Position numbers and translations under genes: made by a program. DNA of 24,117 nucleotides, taken from contig JALUZN010000289.1 in NCBI GenBank assembly GCA_027011835.1, positions 1-24,117 on the forward strand, given 5' to 3'. Below, one piece after another: positions 15,681 through 24,112 of this stretch (its first letter is position 1; every line of letters starts with the position of its first letter). A model generated the notes under the pieces. The model ran no database searches. It was not told the DNA's origin and saw only the letters and a list, made by a program, of their open reading frames with translations. Origin of the DNA: Draconibacterium sp. (GTDB lineage: Bacteria; Bacteroidota; Bacteroidia; Bacteroidales; Prolixibacteraceae).

Positions 15681-18600
15681 TTACTCCATTTTTACACTAA
15701 GGCCTAAACCTCTAAGTTCGTGTAATAATACATTAAGTGATTCAGGAATGCCGGGTTGCGGCATTGGCTCACCTTTTACAATTGCCTCGTATGCTTTTGC
15801 TCTTCCCATTACGTCGTCTGATTTTACGGTAAGCACTTCCTGCAAAATGTGTGCAGCACCAAATGCCTCGAGAGCCCACACTTCCATCTCACCAAAACGC
15901 TGACCACCAAACTGTGCTTTACCTCCAAGAGGTTGCTGTGTAATAAGCGAGTATGGACCAATAGAACGAGCATGCATTTTATCCTCAACCATGTGCCCCA
16001 GTTTCATCATATAAATAATTCCTACTGTTGCAGGCTGATCGAATGGTTCGCCTGTTTCTCCGTTAATCAGGTATGTTTCTCCGTAACGCGGAACACCGGC
16101 TTTATCGGTATATTCCGAAATCTCATCTAAACTTGCCCCATCGAAAATTGGTGTTGCAAATTTAAGCCCGAGATTTTTCCCTGCCCAGCCGAGAACAGTT
16201 TCGTAAATCTGTCCAAGGTTCATCCTAGATGGTACACCAAGTGGGTTAAGAACAATATCGACAGGAGTTCCATCATCGAGGAACGGCATATCTTCGGCTC
16301 GTACAACGCGCGAAACAATACCTTTATTCCCGTGTCGTCCGGCCATTTTGTCTCCAATTTGAAGCTTCCGCTTTTTAGCAATATAGATTTTTGCCAGCTG
16401 AATAATTCCTGCCGGAAGTTCATCGCCAATTGTTACATTGTATCTTTCACGACGTGCAACAGCATCGGCTTCTTTATGCTTCATTATGTAGTTGTTGATT
16501 ACCCTGAATATAAGCTCGTTCTTTGCTTTATCAGTTGTCCATTTTGCAGGATTTACTGCAAGATAATCAAGCTCCTGAAGTTGTTTTAAGGTAAATTTAA
16601 CTCCCTTCGGAATAATTTCTGTTCCGTAATAATCTTTAACTCCCTGCGAAGTTTTTCCGCTTACAAGAGTAAAAAGTTTCTCTTCGAGTTTTATTTTTAA
16701 AGCGACTACTTCTTTTTCTAATTTCTCATCAATCCGGTCGAGAAGTAATTTTGTTGCTTTTCCTTTTTTATCTTTAGCTACACGCGAGAATAGTTTTTTC
16801 TCGATAACAACCCCCGATAACGATGGAGATGCTTTTAACGAGGCATCTTTTACATCGCCGGCTTTATCGCCAAAAATAGCACGCAGTAGTTTTTCTTCCG
16901 GCGATGGGTCGGATTCTCCTTTAGGAGTAATTTTACCGATAAGAATATCGCCGGCTTTAACATTAGCTCCCACACGAATTAACCCGTTTTCGTCGAGGTT
17001 GCGTGTTGCTTCTTCGCTAACATTCGGGATATCTGATGTAAATTCTTCAACACCACGTTTTGTATCGCGAACTTCAAGGTTGTATTCATCTACATGAATA
17101 GATGTAAATACATCTTCGCGAACAATACGTTCAGAAATTACAATTGCATCCTCGTAATTATATCCCTGCCAAGGCATAAACGCAACCATAAGGTTTCGTC
17201 CCAAAGCAAGTTCTCCATCGTCGGTTGCATATCCTTCGGTAAGAATTTGCCCTTTAACAATGCGATCGCCTTTTTCAACAATTGGTTTTAAATCAACTGT
17301 TGTTCCCTGGTTTGTTTTTGTATATTTTCGTAGATTATAGGTCACCACATCGGGTTCGAAGCTCACAAAACGGTCTTCTTCCGAAATGTCGTAACGTACA
17401 ATAATTTGTTTTGCATCTACAAATTCTATTACTCCGTCGAATTCTGCTTTTACAAGAATTTCTGAATCGGCAGCCGATCTTCCTTCCAGTCCTGTTCCAA
17501 CAATTGGAGCTTCGGGACGTAAAAGCGGCACTGCCTGACGCATCATGTTCGAGCCCATTAAGGCACGGTTGGCATCGTCGTGTTCCAGAAACGGTATTAA
17601 TGAAGCTGCCACCGAAGATATCTGGTTCGGACCAACATCCATTAACTGCACTTCGCTTTTTTCAACAACAGGATAATCTCCATCGAGTCGCGACTTTACT
17701 TTATCGTTTATAAAGAATCCGTCGGAGTCGATTGGTGCGTTAGCCTGTGCAATAACCTTTCCTTCTTCCTCTTCTGCAGTTAAGTACACTGCACCATCTT
17801 CAGAAAGATCAACCTTTCCATTCTCCACTTTCCGATAAGGTGTAGAGATGAAACCAAGCTCGTTAATTTTTGCAAACACGCACAACGAAGAGATAAGTCC
17901 GATATTCGGTCCCTCCGGAGTTTCAATCGGACACAAACGTCCGTAGTGAGTAAAGTGAACGTCACGAACCTCGAATCCGGCTCTCTCTCTAGACAGACCA
18001 CCAGGCCCAAGAGCCGACATACGACGTTTATGAGTCATTTCAGCCAATGGATTTGTTTGATCCATAAACTGTGAAAGTGCATTTGTTCCGAAGAATGAAT
18101 TTATTACCGATGATAATGTTTTTGAGTTAATCAAATCAATCGGTGTAAAAACTTCGTTGTCTCTAACGTTCATTCTTTCGCGAATTGTACGAGCCATACG
18201 AGCTAAACCAACACCAAACTGGTTAAACATTTGCTCTCCAACGGTACGTACTCTCCGGTTACTTAGGTGGTCAATATCGTCAACATCGGTTTTTGCATTT
18301 ACCAGTTGAATGAGATGTTTGATAATCTCAATAATATCAACTTTGGTAAGTACCCTGTTTTCGGTATCAACATCTAAGCCTAATTTTTTATTAATTCGAT
18401 ACCGACCTACTTCTCCGAGGTCGTATCTTTTATCTGAAAAGAAAAGTTTATCGATAACGTCGCGTGCTGTTGCTTCATCAGGCGGTTCAGCATTTCGCAG
18501 CTGACGATAGATGTGTAGAACAGCCTCCTTTTCTGAGTTACACGGATCTTTTTGAAGAGTGTTATAAATTATTGCGAAATCTTGTTGATTTTGATCCTCC

Positions 18601-19490
18601 TTATGTAAAAGGATAGTTTTCACTCCTGATTCCAGAATATCTTCAATATGCTCCTCTTCGATATTGGTTTCGCGATCGATAATAACTTCGTTACGTTCGA
18701 TTGAAACAACTTCGCCGGTATCTTCATCTACAAAATCTTCGACCCACGATTTTAAAACACGGGCTGCCAATTTTCTTCCGAGCACTTTTTTTAATCCTGT
18801 TTTCGACACTTTGACCTCATCGGCCAGATCAAAAATCTCTAAAATTTCTTTATCGCTTTCGTATCCAATGGCACGTAACAGCGTGGTAACAGGTAATTTC
18901 TTTTTCCTGTCGATGTATGCAAACATAACACTGTTAATGTCTGTAGCAAACTCAATCCACGATCCTTTAAAAGGGATAATACGTGCAGAATAAAGCTTTG
19001 TACCATTAGCGTGTAAACTTTGTCCAAAGAATACACCCGGCGACCTGTGCAACTGCGATACAATAACTCTTTCGGCTCCATTAATAATGAAGGTTCCTCT
19101 AGAAGTCATGTATGGAACGGTTCCAAGGTACACGTCCTGAACAACGGTATCAAAATCCTCGTGTTCAGCATCGGTACAATATAACTTTAACTTTGCCTTT
19201 AACGGCACACTAAAAGTTAATCCACGATCAATGCACTCCTCTATGGAGTATCTTGGTGGATCGACCTGATAGTCAATAAACTCCAATACGAAATTGTTTC
19301 TCGTATCCGTAATTGGAAAGTTTTCCTGAAACACCCTGAATAACCCTTCGGAGATTCTGTTGTCGGGTGTTGTCTTTAACTGAAAAAAATCTTTAAACGA
19401 TTTAACTTGTACTTCTAAGAAGTCAGGGTAATCAAACCTGGTTTGCGTGGAGGAAAAATTAATCCTCTCTTTTTTTGTTTGTACAGACAT
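15681..19490 (-). CDS. rpoB: DNA-directed RNA polymerase subunit beta
   Basis: The 1269-residue beta subunit pairs with beta' to form the core enzyme and the rifampicin pocket. I chose the ATG at 19490 (MSVQTKKERINFSS), which matches the family N-terminus, over an upstream ATG at 19502 that adds only four residues. The rifampicin cluster reads LSQFMDQTNPLAEMTHKRRM followed by SALGPGGLSRERAGFEVRDV; residues equivalent to E. coli D516, H526 and S531 are all present, so no classical resistance change is seen. The Ala at the S522 position is normal for Bacteroidota as I recall. PIETPEGPNIGLI and GDKMAGRHGNKG are intact. It lies after an attenuator-like hairpin behind rplL. Confidence 0.98.
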   Translation of the reverse strand: MSVQTKKERINFSSTQTRFDYPDFLEVQVKSFKDFFQLKTTPDNRISEGLFRVFQENFPITDTRNNFVLEFIDYQVDPPRYSIEECIDRGLTFSVPLKAKLKLYCTDAEHEDFDTVVQDVYLGTVPYMTSRGTFIINGAERVIVSQLHRSPGVFFGQSLHANGTKLYSARIIPFKGSWIEFATDINSVMFAYIDRKKKLPVTTLLRAIGYESDKEILEIFDLADEVKVSKTGLKKVLGRKLAARVLKSWVEDFVDEDTGEVVSIERNEVIIDRETNIEEEHIEDILESGVKTILLHKEDQNQQDFAIIYNTLQKDPCNSEKEAVLHIYRQLRNAEPPDEATARDVIDKLFFSDKRYDLGEVGRYRINKKLGLDVDTENRVLTKVDIIEIIKHLIQLVNAKTDVDDIDHLSNRRVRTVGEQMFNQFGVGLARMARTIRERMNVRDNEVFTPIDLINSKTLSSVINSFFGTNALSQFMDQTNPLAEMTHKRRMSALGPGGLSRERAGFEVRDVHFTHYGRLCPIETPEGPNIGLISSLCVFAKINELGFISTPYRKVENGKVDLSEDGAVYLTAEEEEGKVIAQANAPIDSDGFFINDKVKSRLDGDYPVVEKSEVQLMDVGPNQISSVAASLIPFLEHDDANRALMGSNMMRQAVPLLRPEAPIVGTGLEGRSAADSEILVKAEFDGVIEFVDAKQIIVRYDISEEDRFVSFEPDVVTYNLRKYTKTNQGTTVDLKPIVEKGDRIVKGQILTEGYATDDGELALGRNLMVAFMPWQGYNYEDAIVISERIVREDVFTSIHVDEYNLEVRDTKRGVEEFTSDIPNVSEEATRNLDENGLIRVGANVKAGDILIGKITPKGESDPSPEEKLLRAIFGDKAGDVKDASLKASPSLSGVVIEKKLFSRVAKDKKGKATKLLLDRIDEKLEKEVVALKIKLEEKLFTLVSGKTSQGVKDYYGTEIIPKGVKFTLKQLQELDYLAVNPAKWTTDKAKNELIFRVINNYIMKHKEADAVARRERYNVTIGDELPAGIIQLAKIYIAKKRKLQIGDKMAGRHGNKGIVSRVVRAEDMPFLDDGTPVDIVLNPLGVPSRMNLGQIYETVLGWAGKNLGLKFATPIFDGASLDEISEYTDKAGVPRYGETYLINGETGEPFDQPATVGIIYMMKLGHMVEDKMHARSIGPYSLITQQPLGGKAQFGGQRFGEMEVWALEAFGAAHILQEVLTVKSDDVMGRAKAYEAIVKGEPMPQPGIPESLNVLLHELRGLGLSVKME

Positions 19491-19533
19491 GTATTTATAC
19501 AAGTTAATTATGTAAAATACTAAGACACAAAAA

Positions 19534-19579
19534 GGTTTAGAAGCCCATCCCGATAAATATCGGGATAAGATTCTAAACC
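19534..19579 (-). promoter_or_regulatory. Attenuator-like nested hairpin between rplL and rpoB
   Basis: In the 118-base rplL-rpoB spacer an outer 9-bp stem (19534-19542 with 19571-19579, GGTTTAGAA/TTCTAAACC) encloses a 4+4 internal loop and an inner 8-bp stem (19547-19554 with 19559-19566, ATCCCGAT/ATCGGGAT). On the - strand the stem is followed directly by TTTTT (19533-19529), the form of an intrinsic terminator. A smaller hairpin ACCTTT/AAAGGT at 19585-19599 precedes it. Partial termination here would make more L7/L12 than RNA polymerase, as the E. coli rplL-rpoB attenuator does. Confidence 0.65.
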
Positions 19580-19608
19580 ATAAAACCTTTTAAAAAGGTC
19601 TAAATGCG

Positions 19609-19986
19609 TTATTTAACTTCAACTTCGGCTCCGGCTTCTTCCAACTGGCTCTTAAGAGCTTCAGCTTCGTCTTTAGAAACTTTTTCTTTAATTGCTTTAG
19701 GAGCTCCATCGACAACTGCTTTGGCTTCTTTTAAGCCAAGACCAGTTAGTTCTTTAACGAGTTTAACTACTGCAAGTTTTGATTGACCTGCTGCTTTTAA
19801 AATTACGTCAAATTCTGTTTGTTCAGCAGCAGCTTCTTCGCCACCGCCAGCGGCTGGACCTGCAACTGCTACTGCAGCAGCAGCTGGCTCAATGCCATAT
19901 TCGTCTTTCAGAATTCCAGCTAATTCGTTAACCTCTTTAACAGTCAAGTTTACCAACTCTTCTGCAAGCTGTTTTAAATCTGCCAT
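19609..19986 (-). CDS. rplL: 50S ribosomal protein L7/L12
   Basis: The 125-residue protein has the three L7/L12 parts: an N-terminal dimerisation and L10-binding helix pair (MADLKQLAEELVNLTVKEVN), an Ala/Gly-rich hinge near residues 36-55, and a C-terminal domain with KLAVVKLVKELTGLGLKEAK, the factor-binding surface used by EF-Tu, EF-G and RF3. L7/L12 is present in several copies per ribosome, which fits the attenuator-like hairpin placed just after its stop. It follows rplJ by 32 bases in the usual order. Confidence 0.97.
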   Translation of the reverse strand: MADLKQLAEELVNLTVKEVNELAGILKDEYGIEPAAAAVAVAGPAAGGGEEAAAEQTEFDVILKAAGQSKLAVVKLVKELTGLGLKEAKAVVDGAPKAIKEKVSKDEAEALKSQLEEAGAEVEVK

Positions 19987-20018
19987 TTTATTACTTTTAT
20001 TAGATTATTTCAAAAAAA

Positions 20019-20537
20019 TTATTCTTTCTCTTTCAGTGTATCAAGAACACCGTGAATTGTATTACCACCCGATTTCAACTGCGAAAGCAGTGTATTCATT
20101 GGTGATTGTAACAGAGCAACAACATCTGCAATAAGTTCGTTTTTCGACTTAACGGCAACCAGAACATCCAGTTGGTCGGCTCCCATGTAAATTGATTCTT
20201 CAACATAAGCGGCCTTTAAAACAGGCTTTTCGTGCTTTTTGCTAAAGTCTTTAATCAATTTTGCAGGAGCACTTCCGTTTTCGGTAAACATTACCGATGT
20301 GTTTCCCTTTAGTGCATCATAAAGCTCTTCGGCATTCTTTTCAGAACTCTCGAGTGCTTTACGTAATAGAGTATTCTTAACAACAACCAGTTTTACCTCT
20401 TGTTTAAAACATAGTCTGCGTAAATCGCTGGTATCTTCAGCGTTTAACCCACTAATGTCGGCAAGGTAAAAATGACTGTATGAATCAATTTGTTCTTGTA
20501 AATTATTTATAATAACTTTTTTATCTGAACTTTTCAT
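20019..20537 (-). CDS. rplJ: 50S ribosomal protein L10
   Basis: The 172-residue protein matches L10, which binds 23S rRNA and carries L7/L12 dimers through its C-terminal helix (here ending in NTIHGVLDTLKEKE). The N-terminal globular domain is visible as DKKVIINNLQEQIDSYSHFY and LVVVKNTLLRKALE. Only 12 bases separate it from rplA, so there is no room for the long L10 leader that gives autogenous control in E. coli; any feedback must use another site. Confidence 0.96.
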   Translation of the reverse strand: MKSSDKKVIINNLQEQIDSYSHFYLADISGLNAEDTSDLRRLCFKQEVKLVVVKNTLLRKALESSEKNAEELYDALKGNTSVMFTENGSAPAKLIKDFSKKHEKPVLKAAYVEESIYMGADQLDVLVAVKSKNELIADVVALLQSPMNTLLSQLKSGGNTIHGVLDTLKEKE

Positions 20538-20549
20538 AATTCCTCATTT

Positions 20550-21245
20550 TTAGTCTATAAACGACTTGGGTTCAACTTCAATACCAGGGCTCATAGTACT
20601 AGAAATATATACACTTTTTACATAGGTTCCTTTAGCTGCTGAAGGTTTAAGTTTATTAATTGTATTCATAAACTCGATGGCATTTTCTTTAATCTTTTCG
20701 GCGGGGAATGAAACCTTACCGATAGATGTGTGAATAATACCAAATTTATCGACTTTAAAGTCGATTTTACCTTGTTTAACTTCGGCAATAGCTTTACCAA
20801 CCTCCATTGTTACCGTACCACTTTTGGGGTTAGGCATTAAACCACGAGGGCCTAAAATTCGTCCTAACTGTCCAACTTTTCCCATTACGGGAGGCATTGT
20901 AATTATAACGTCGATATCGGTCCAGCCACCTTTTATTTTCTCGATGTATTCATCAAGACCTACATAATCTGCTCCGGCATCTTTGGCTTCCTGTTCTTTT
21001 TCAGGAGTAACCATTGCCAAAACACGTACCTCTTTTCCAGTTCCATGGGGTAACGAAACTACGCCTCTAACCATCTGGTTAGCTTTTCTCGGGTCTACTC
21101 CGAGGCTCACATCAATATCAACAGAAGCATCGAATTTGGTGAAGGTAATTTCCTTAACCAACTCGGCAGCTTCGCTAATGTTGTATATTTTGCCCTTTTC
21201 GAGTTTCTCCAAAGAAGCTTTTTTATTTTTCGTAATTCTGCCCAT
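20550..21245 (-). CDS. rplA: 50S ribosomal protein L1
   Basis: L1 binds 23S rRNA at the mobile L1 stalk and, in many bacteria, its own mRNA. The ATG at 21245 (MGRITKNKKASLEKLEKGK) gives 231 residues, the family length and N-terminus. An upstream ATG at 21281 would overlap rplK and is rejected. The signature region MPNPKSGTVT and the segments GTGKEVRVLAMVTPEKEQEA and KGTYVKSVYISSTMSPGIEV are all present. It begins 13 bases after rplK, as in the classic L11-L1 pair. Confidence 0.97.
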   Translation of the reverse strand: MGRITKNKKASLEKLEKGKIYNISEAAELVKEITFTKFDASVDIDVSLGVDPRKANQMVRGVVSLPHGTGKEVRVLAMVTPEKEQEAKDAGADYVGLDEYIEKIKGGWTDIDVIITMPPVMGKVGQLGRILGPRGLMPNPKSGTVTMEVGKAIAEVKQGKIDFKVDKFGIIHTSIGKVSFPAEKIKENAIEFMNTINKLKPSAAKGTYVKSVYISSTMSPGIEVEPKSFID

Positions 21246-21258
21246 CGTAAAAGATTTT

Positions 21259-21702
21259 TTAGTTATTGAATGGTGAAGCACCTTTAACAGTGATTCCCAT
21301 ACTTCTGGCAGTTCCAGCCACCATTTTCATTGCCGATTCAACAGTGAAACAGTTCAAGTCTGACATTTTGCCTTCGGCAATTTGTTTTACCTGATCCCAA
21401 GATACCGAACCCACTTTAACAATGTGAGGTTCAGGTGATCCTTTTTTCAATTTTGCTGCATCGAGCAGTTGTACAGCTACGGGTGGTTGTTTAATTATGA
21501 AATCGAATGATTTGTCTGCATAAACAGTAATAATAACGGGGAGCACCTTACCTGCCTGGTCTTGTGTCCGTCCGTTAAACTGTTTACAGAACTGCATAAT
21601 ATTAACCCCCTTAGCTCCTAAGGCCGGTCCTACCGGTGGTGAAGGATTAGCAGCACCACCTTTGATCTGTAATTTAATTAATCCAGCAACTTCTTTTGCC
21701 AT
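21259..21702 (-). CDS. rplK: 50S ribosomal protein L11
   Basis: The 147-residue protein shows the L11 N-terminal domain (KLQIKGGAANPSPPVGPALG, NIMQFCKQFNGRT) and the C-terminal rRNA-binding domain ending VAGTARSMGITVKG. L11 forms the GTPase-associated centre with L10 and L7/L12, which are encoded next to it, and is needed for sensing stalled ribosomes by RelA-type enzymes. Spacing to nusG is 19 bases. Confidence 0.97.
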   Translation of the reverse strand: MAKEVAGLIKLQIKGGAANPSPPVGPALGAKGVNIMQFCKQFNGRTQDQAGKVLPVIITVYADKSFDFIIKQPPVAVQLLDAAKLKKGSPEPHIVKVGSVSWDQVKQIAEGKMSDLNCFTVESAMKMVAGTARSMGITVKGASPFNN

Positions 21703-21721
21703 AATAAATACTTATGCGTTA

Positions 21722-22270
21722 CTATTCCTTTTCAACTTGCATAAAGCTAAGTTCTAAAGGAGTTTTACGTCCAAAAATCTTCACCATTACCTGCAACTTT
21801 TTCTTCTCCTCATTGATTTCTTCAATGGTTCCGTTAAAGCCGTTAAATGGTCCGTCGATTACTTTTACAGTTTCTCCCATAACATATGGAATGTTCATCT
21901 CTTCATCGGTCTCAGCGAGTTCATCTACTCTTCCCAAAATTCTGTTTACTTCACTTTGCCGCATTGCAACGGGGTCTCCACCTTTGGTGTCGCCTAAGAA
22001 CCCAATTACGTTTGGAAAATTCCTTAGTGTGTGTGTAACTTCACCCACTAACGCAGCCTCGATTAAAACATATCCCGGGAAAAAGTTTCTTTCCTTACTG
22101 ATTTTTTTACCATTTCGGATTTGATACACTTTTTCTGTTGGAATGAGAACCTGATCTACAAAACCTTTTAAATCACCATTTGCGATTTCGTTTTCGATAT
22201 ATTCTTTTACCTTCTTCTCCTTGCCTCCAATTGCACGAAGAACATACCATTTTTTACTATTTTCGCTCAT
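21722..22270 (-). CDS. nusG: Transcription termination/antitermination factor NusG
   Basis: The 182-residue protein has an N-terminal NGN domain (KKWYVLRAIGGKEKKVKEYI; FFPGYVLIEAAL) that binds the RNA polymerase clamp and a C-terminal KOW domain (GETVKVIDGPFNGFNGTIEE) that contacts S10 or Rho. Length and domain order are those of housekeeping NusG, not of the specialised UpxY/RfaH-type paralogues that Bacteroidota use for polysaccharide operons; the place between secE and rplK confirms this. The gene is 19 bases after secE. Confidence 0.97.
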   Translation of the reverse strand: MSENSKKWYVLRAIGGKEKKVKEYIENEIANGDLKGFVDQVLIPTEKVYQIRNGKKISKERNFFPGYVLIEAALVGEVTHTLRNFPNVIGFLGDTKGGDPVAMRQSEVNRILGRVDELAETDEEMNIPYVMGETVKVIDGPFNGFNGTIEEINEEKKKLQVMVKIFGRKTPLELSFMQVEKE

Positions 22271-22289
22271 GTTAACCTAAGGATTTTGA

Positions 22290-22481
22290 TTAATAAAATA
22301 ATCCGTAAATAAAACTCATTATGTTTCTAAAAGATAGATCCATAACGAATATTACGAGTGATATAATAAAGGAAGCAACCATTACAACCAATGCGCTACT
22401 TTGTAGCTCTTTCCAAGTAGGCCATGTTACTTTATGTACGAGCTCATCGTACGCCTCTTGTAAATAAATTTTAAACTTCAT
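22290..22481 (-). CDS. secE: Preprotein translocase subunit SecE
   Basis: The 63-residue protein is the short single-helix form of SecE: an amphipathic N-terminus with the conserved segment YDELVHKVTWPTWKELQSS followed by one membrane helix (ALVVMVASFIISLVIFVMDL). It clamps SecY in the inner-membrane translocon. The position before nusG is universal in bacteria. The 141-base spacer to tuf holds a tRNA remnant and a hairpin. Confidence 0.96.
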   Translation of the reverse strand: MKFKIYLQEAYDELVHKVTWPTWKELQSSALVVMVASFIISLVIFVMDLSFRNIMSFIYGLFY

Positions 22482-22502
22482 TATAAAATGTTCCTTGTTT
22501 TG

Positions 22503-22565
22503 TACGGAAGGTAAGATTCGAACTTACTGTTAAAAACCACTTCCCAAAATTTAAGTTTCATCCGT
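22503..22565 (-). pseudogene. Degenerate tRNA remnant at the usual tRNA-Trp position
   Basis: Read on the - strand, an acceptor-like stem (ACGGATG with CTTCCGT, one T-T mismatch, discriminator A) encloses a perfect T arm (GTAAG, loop TTCGAAT, CTTAC). Only 31 bases lie between the 5' acceptor strand and the T arm, where a tRNA needs about 43, and no CCA anticodon or normal anticodon arm can be found. In other Bacteroidota the tuf-secE spacer carries tRNA-Trp (recalled). The likeliest reading is a tRNA that lost its D and/or anticodon arm. Confidence 0.55.
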
Positions 22566-22570
22566 AAATA

Positions 22571-22593
22571 GTCCCGGACTAAAAGCCCGGGAC
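22571..22593 (-). other. GC-rich hairpin after tuf
   Basis: GTCCCGG (22571-22577) pairs with CCGGGAC (22587-22593) around a 9-base loop, 30 bases past the tuf stop and just before the tRNA remnant. On the - strand the stem is followed by TATTTACGG, not a T run, so a processing or stabilising role is likelier than full termination. It may help set tuf messenger apart from the secE-nusG message. Confidence 0.5.
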
Positions 22594-22622
22594 TTATTTT
22601 ACTGTAATATCTCTTTTCGAAA

Positions 22623-23810
22623 TTATTCGATAATCTCAGTGATCTGACCTGCACCAACAGTACGTCCACCCTCGCGAATTGCGAAACGAAGACCGATATT
22701 GATTGCAACAGGGTAAATCAATTCAACCTCAATTGATACGTTATCACCAGGCATTACCATTTCGCGACCTTCAGGTAAGTGAATTTCGCCGGTTACGTCT
22801 AATGTACGCAAGTAGAACTGAGGACGGTATTTATTATGAAATGGAGTGTGACGTCCACCTTCTTCTTTTTTCAATACGTAAACCTCTGCTTTAAATTTAG
22901 TATGAGGTGTAATTGAACCGGGAGCAGCTAAAATCTGTCCACGTTTAATCTCTTTTTTGTCAACACCACGAAGTAATAAACCTACGTTATCTCCAGCTTG
23001 ACCATCGTCTAAGATTTTACGGAACATTTCAACTCCGGTACAAACTGTTTTACGACCTTCTGCACCTAAACCAATTAACTGAAGTTCATCACCTGTATGA
23101 ATAACTCCGGTTTCGATACGACCTGTAGCAACAGTTCCACGACCAGTAATTGAGAATACGTCCTCAACAGGCATCAAAAATGGCTTATCAATATCGCGGG
23201 GAGGAAGAGGGATCCAAGTATCACAAGCTTCCATTAATTCCATAATTTTTTCTTCCCACTCTGGTTCACCGTTCATTGCACCAAGTGCAGAACCTTGAAT
23301 CACAGGAGTGTTATCACCGTCGAATTCGTAGAAGTCTAATAATTCACGAATTTCCATCTCTACCAGTTCAAGAATTTCTTCGTCGTCAACCATATCCACT
23401 TTATTCATGAATACAACCAAACGAGGAACGTTTACCTGACGAGCTAAAAGGATGTGCTCGCGAGTTTGAGGCATCGGTCCGTCAGTTGCAGCAACAACGA
23501 TAATTGCGCCGTCCATCTGAGCAGCACCAGTTACCATGTTTTTCACATAGTCAGCGTGACCGGGACAGTCGACATGAGCATAGTGACGATTTGCAGTCTG
23601 ATACTCAACGTGAGCTGTGTTAATAGTAATACCTCTTTCTTTTTCCTCAGGAGCGTTGTCGATTGAGTCAAATTCTTTAACTTCTGACAAACCTCTTTTT
23701 GCCAGTACCATTGTAATAGCAGCGGTTAAGGTAGTTTTACCATGGTCAACGTGGCCAATAGTACCAATGTTAACATGGTCCTTATCCCTTACAAATGTTT
23801 CTTTAGCCAT
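22623..23810 (-). CDS. tuf: Elongation factor Tu
   Basis: EF-Tu is the GTPase that brings aminoacyl-tRNA to the ribosome. The ATG at 23810 (MAKETFVRDKDHVNIGTIGH) gives 395 residues, the family length; the frame stays open upstream for 27 codons into the tRNA-Thr gene and that extension is rejected. Motifs are GHVDHGKTT (P-loop), DCPGHADYVKNM (G3), NKVDMVDD (G4) and SALG (G5), followed by intact domains II and III ending VGAGQITEIIE. It lies 39 bases after tRNA-Thr and was probably co-transcribed with the tRNAs. Confidence 0.98.
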   Translation of the reverse strand: MAKETFVRDKDHVNIGTIGHVDHGKTTLTAAITMVLAKRGLSEVKEFDSIDNAPEEKERGITINTAHVEYQTANRHYAHVDCPGHADYVKNMVTGAAQMDGAIIVVAATDGPMPQTREHILLARQVNVPRLVVFMNKVDMVDDEEILELVEMEIRELLDFYEFDGDNTPVIQGSALGAMNGEPEWEEKIMELMEACDTWIPLPPRDIDKPFLMPVEDVFSITGRGTVATGRIETGVIHTGDELQLIGLGAEGRKTVCTGVEMFRKILDDGQAGDNVGLLLRGVDKKEIKRGQILAAPGSITPHTKFKAEVYVLKKEEGGRHTPFHNKYRPQFYLRTLDVTGEIHLPEGREMVMPGDNVSIEVELIYPVAINIGLRFAIREGGRTVGAGQITEIIE

Positions 23811-23849
23811 AATACCAAATTTTAATTTATTATTTTTTAAATCTAATTG

Positions 23850-23921
<72 letters not shown>

Positions 23922-23982
23922 ATTTAATACATAAAGAGACGGGAGTTAAAAGTATTTCTACTAATAACTCCAATCTCAAGTG

Positions 23983-24055
23983 AGCGGGAAACGGGGCTCA
24001 AACCCGCGACCCTTAGCTTGGAAGGCTAATGCTCTATCAACTGAGCTATTCCCGC
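23983..24055 (-). tRNA. tRNA-Gly (anticodon TCC)
   Basis: The 73-base gene has acceptor GCGGGAA/TTCCCGC, D arm AGCTCAGTTGATAGAGC, anticodon stem TTAGC/GCTAA with loop CTTCCAA (anticodon TCC, codons GGA/GGG) and T arm with loop TTTGAGC. CCA is not encoded. The 61-base spacer to tRNA-Thr contains a 7-bp hairpin GGAGTTA/TAACTCC (23942-23948 with 23965-23971), perhaps a processing guide. Confidence 0.95.
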
Positions 24056-24082
24056 ATCTATTCACTTCGCAAAAATGCCGTG

Positions 24083-24112
24083 CAAAACTACAAAATTTCT
24101 AAAAACAACAAG
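24083..24112 (-). promoter_or_regulatory. Bacteroidota -33/-7 promoter before tRNA-Gly
   Basis: On the - strand CTTG (24112-24109) is followed after 18 bases by TAGTTTTG (24090-24083), matching TTTG-N18/19-TAnnTTTG. The -7 box lies 27 bases before the tRNA-Gly 5' end, leaving room for a short leader. It would drive tRNA-Gly, tRNA-Thr and tuf, and perhaps further genes. Confidence 0.55.

Noticed and set aside
16800..18200. Possible rifampicin resistance substitutions in RpoB
   Set aside because: D516, H526 and S531 equivalents are unchanged; Ala at the 522 position is usual in Bacteroidota RpoB as recalled.
11802..18993. Many + strand open frames opposite rpoC and rpoB
   Set aside because: They are shadows of two intact, highly conserved genes.
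20550..21281. Longer rplA starting inside rplK
   Set aside because: The extra 12 residues are not part of L1; MGRITKNKK at 21245 matches the family.
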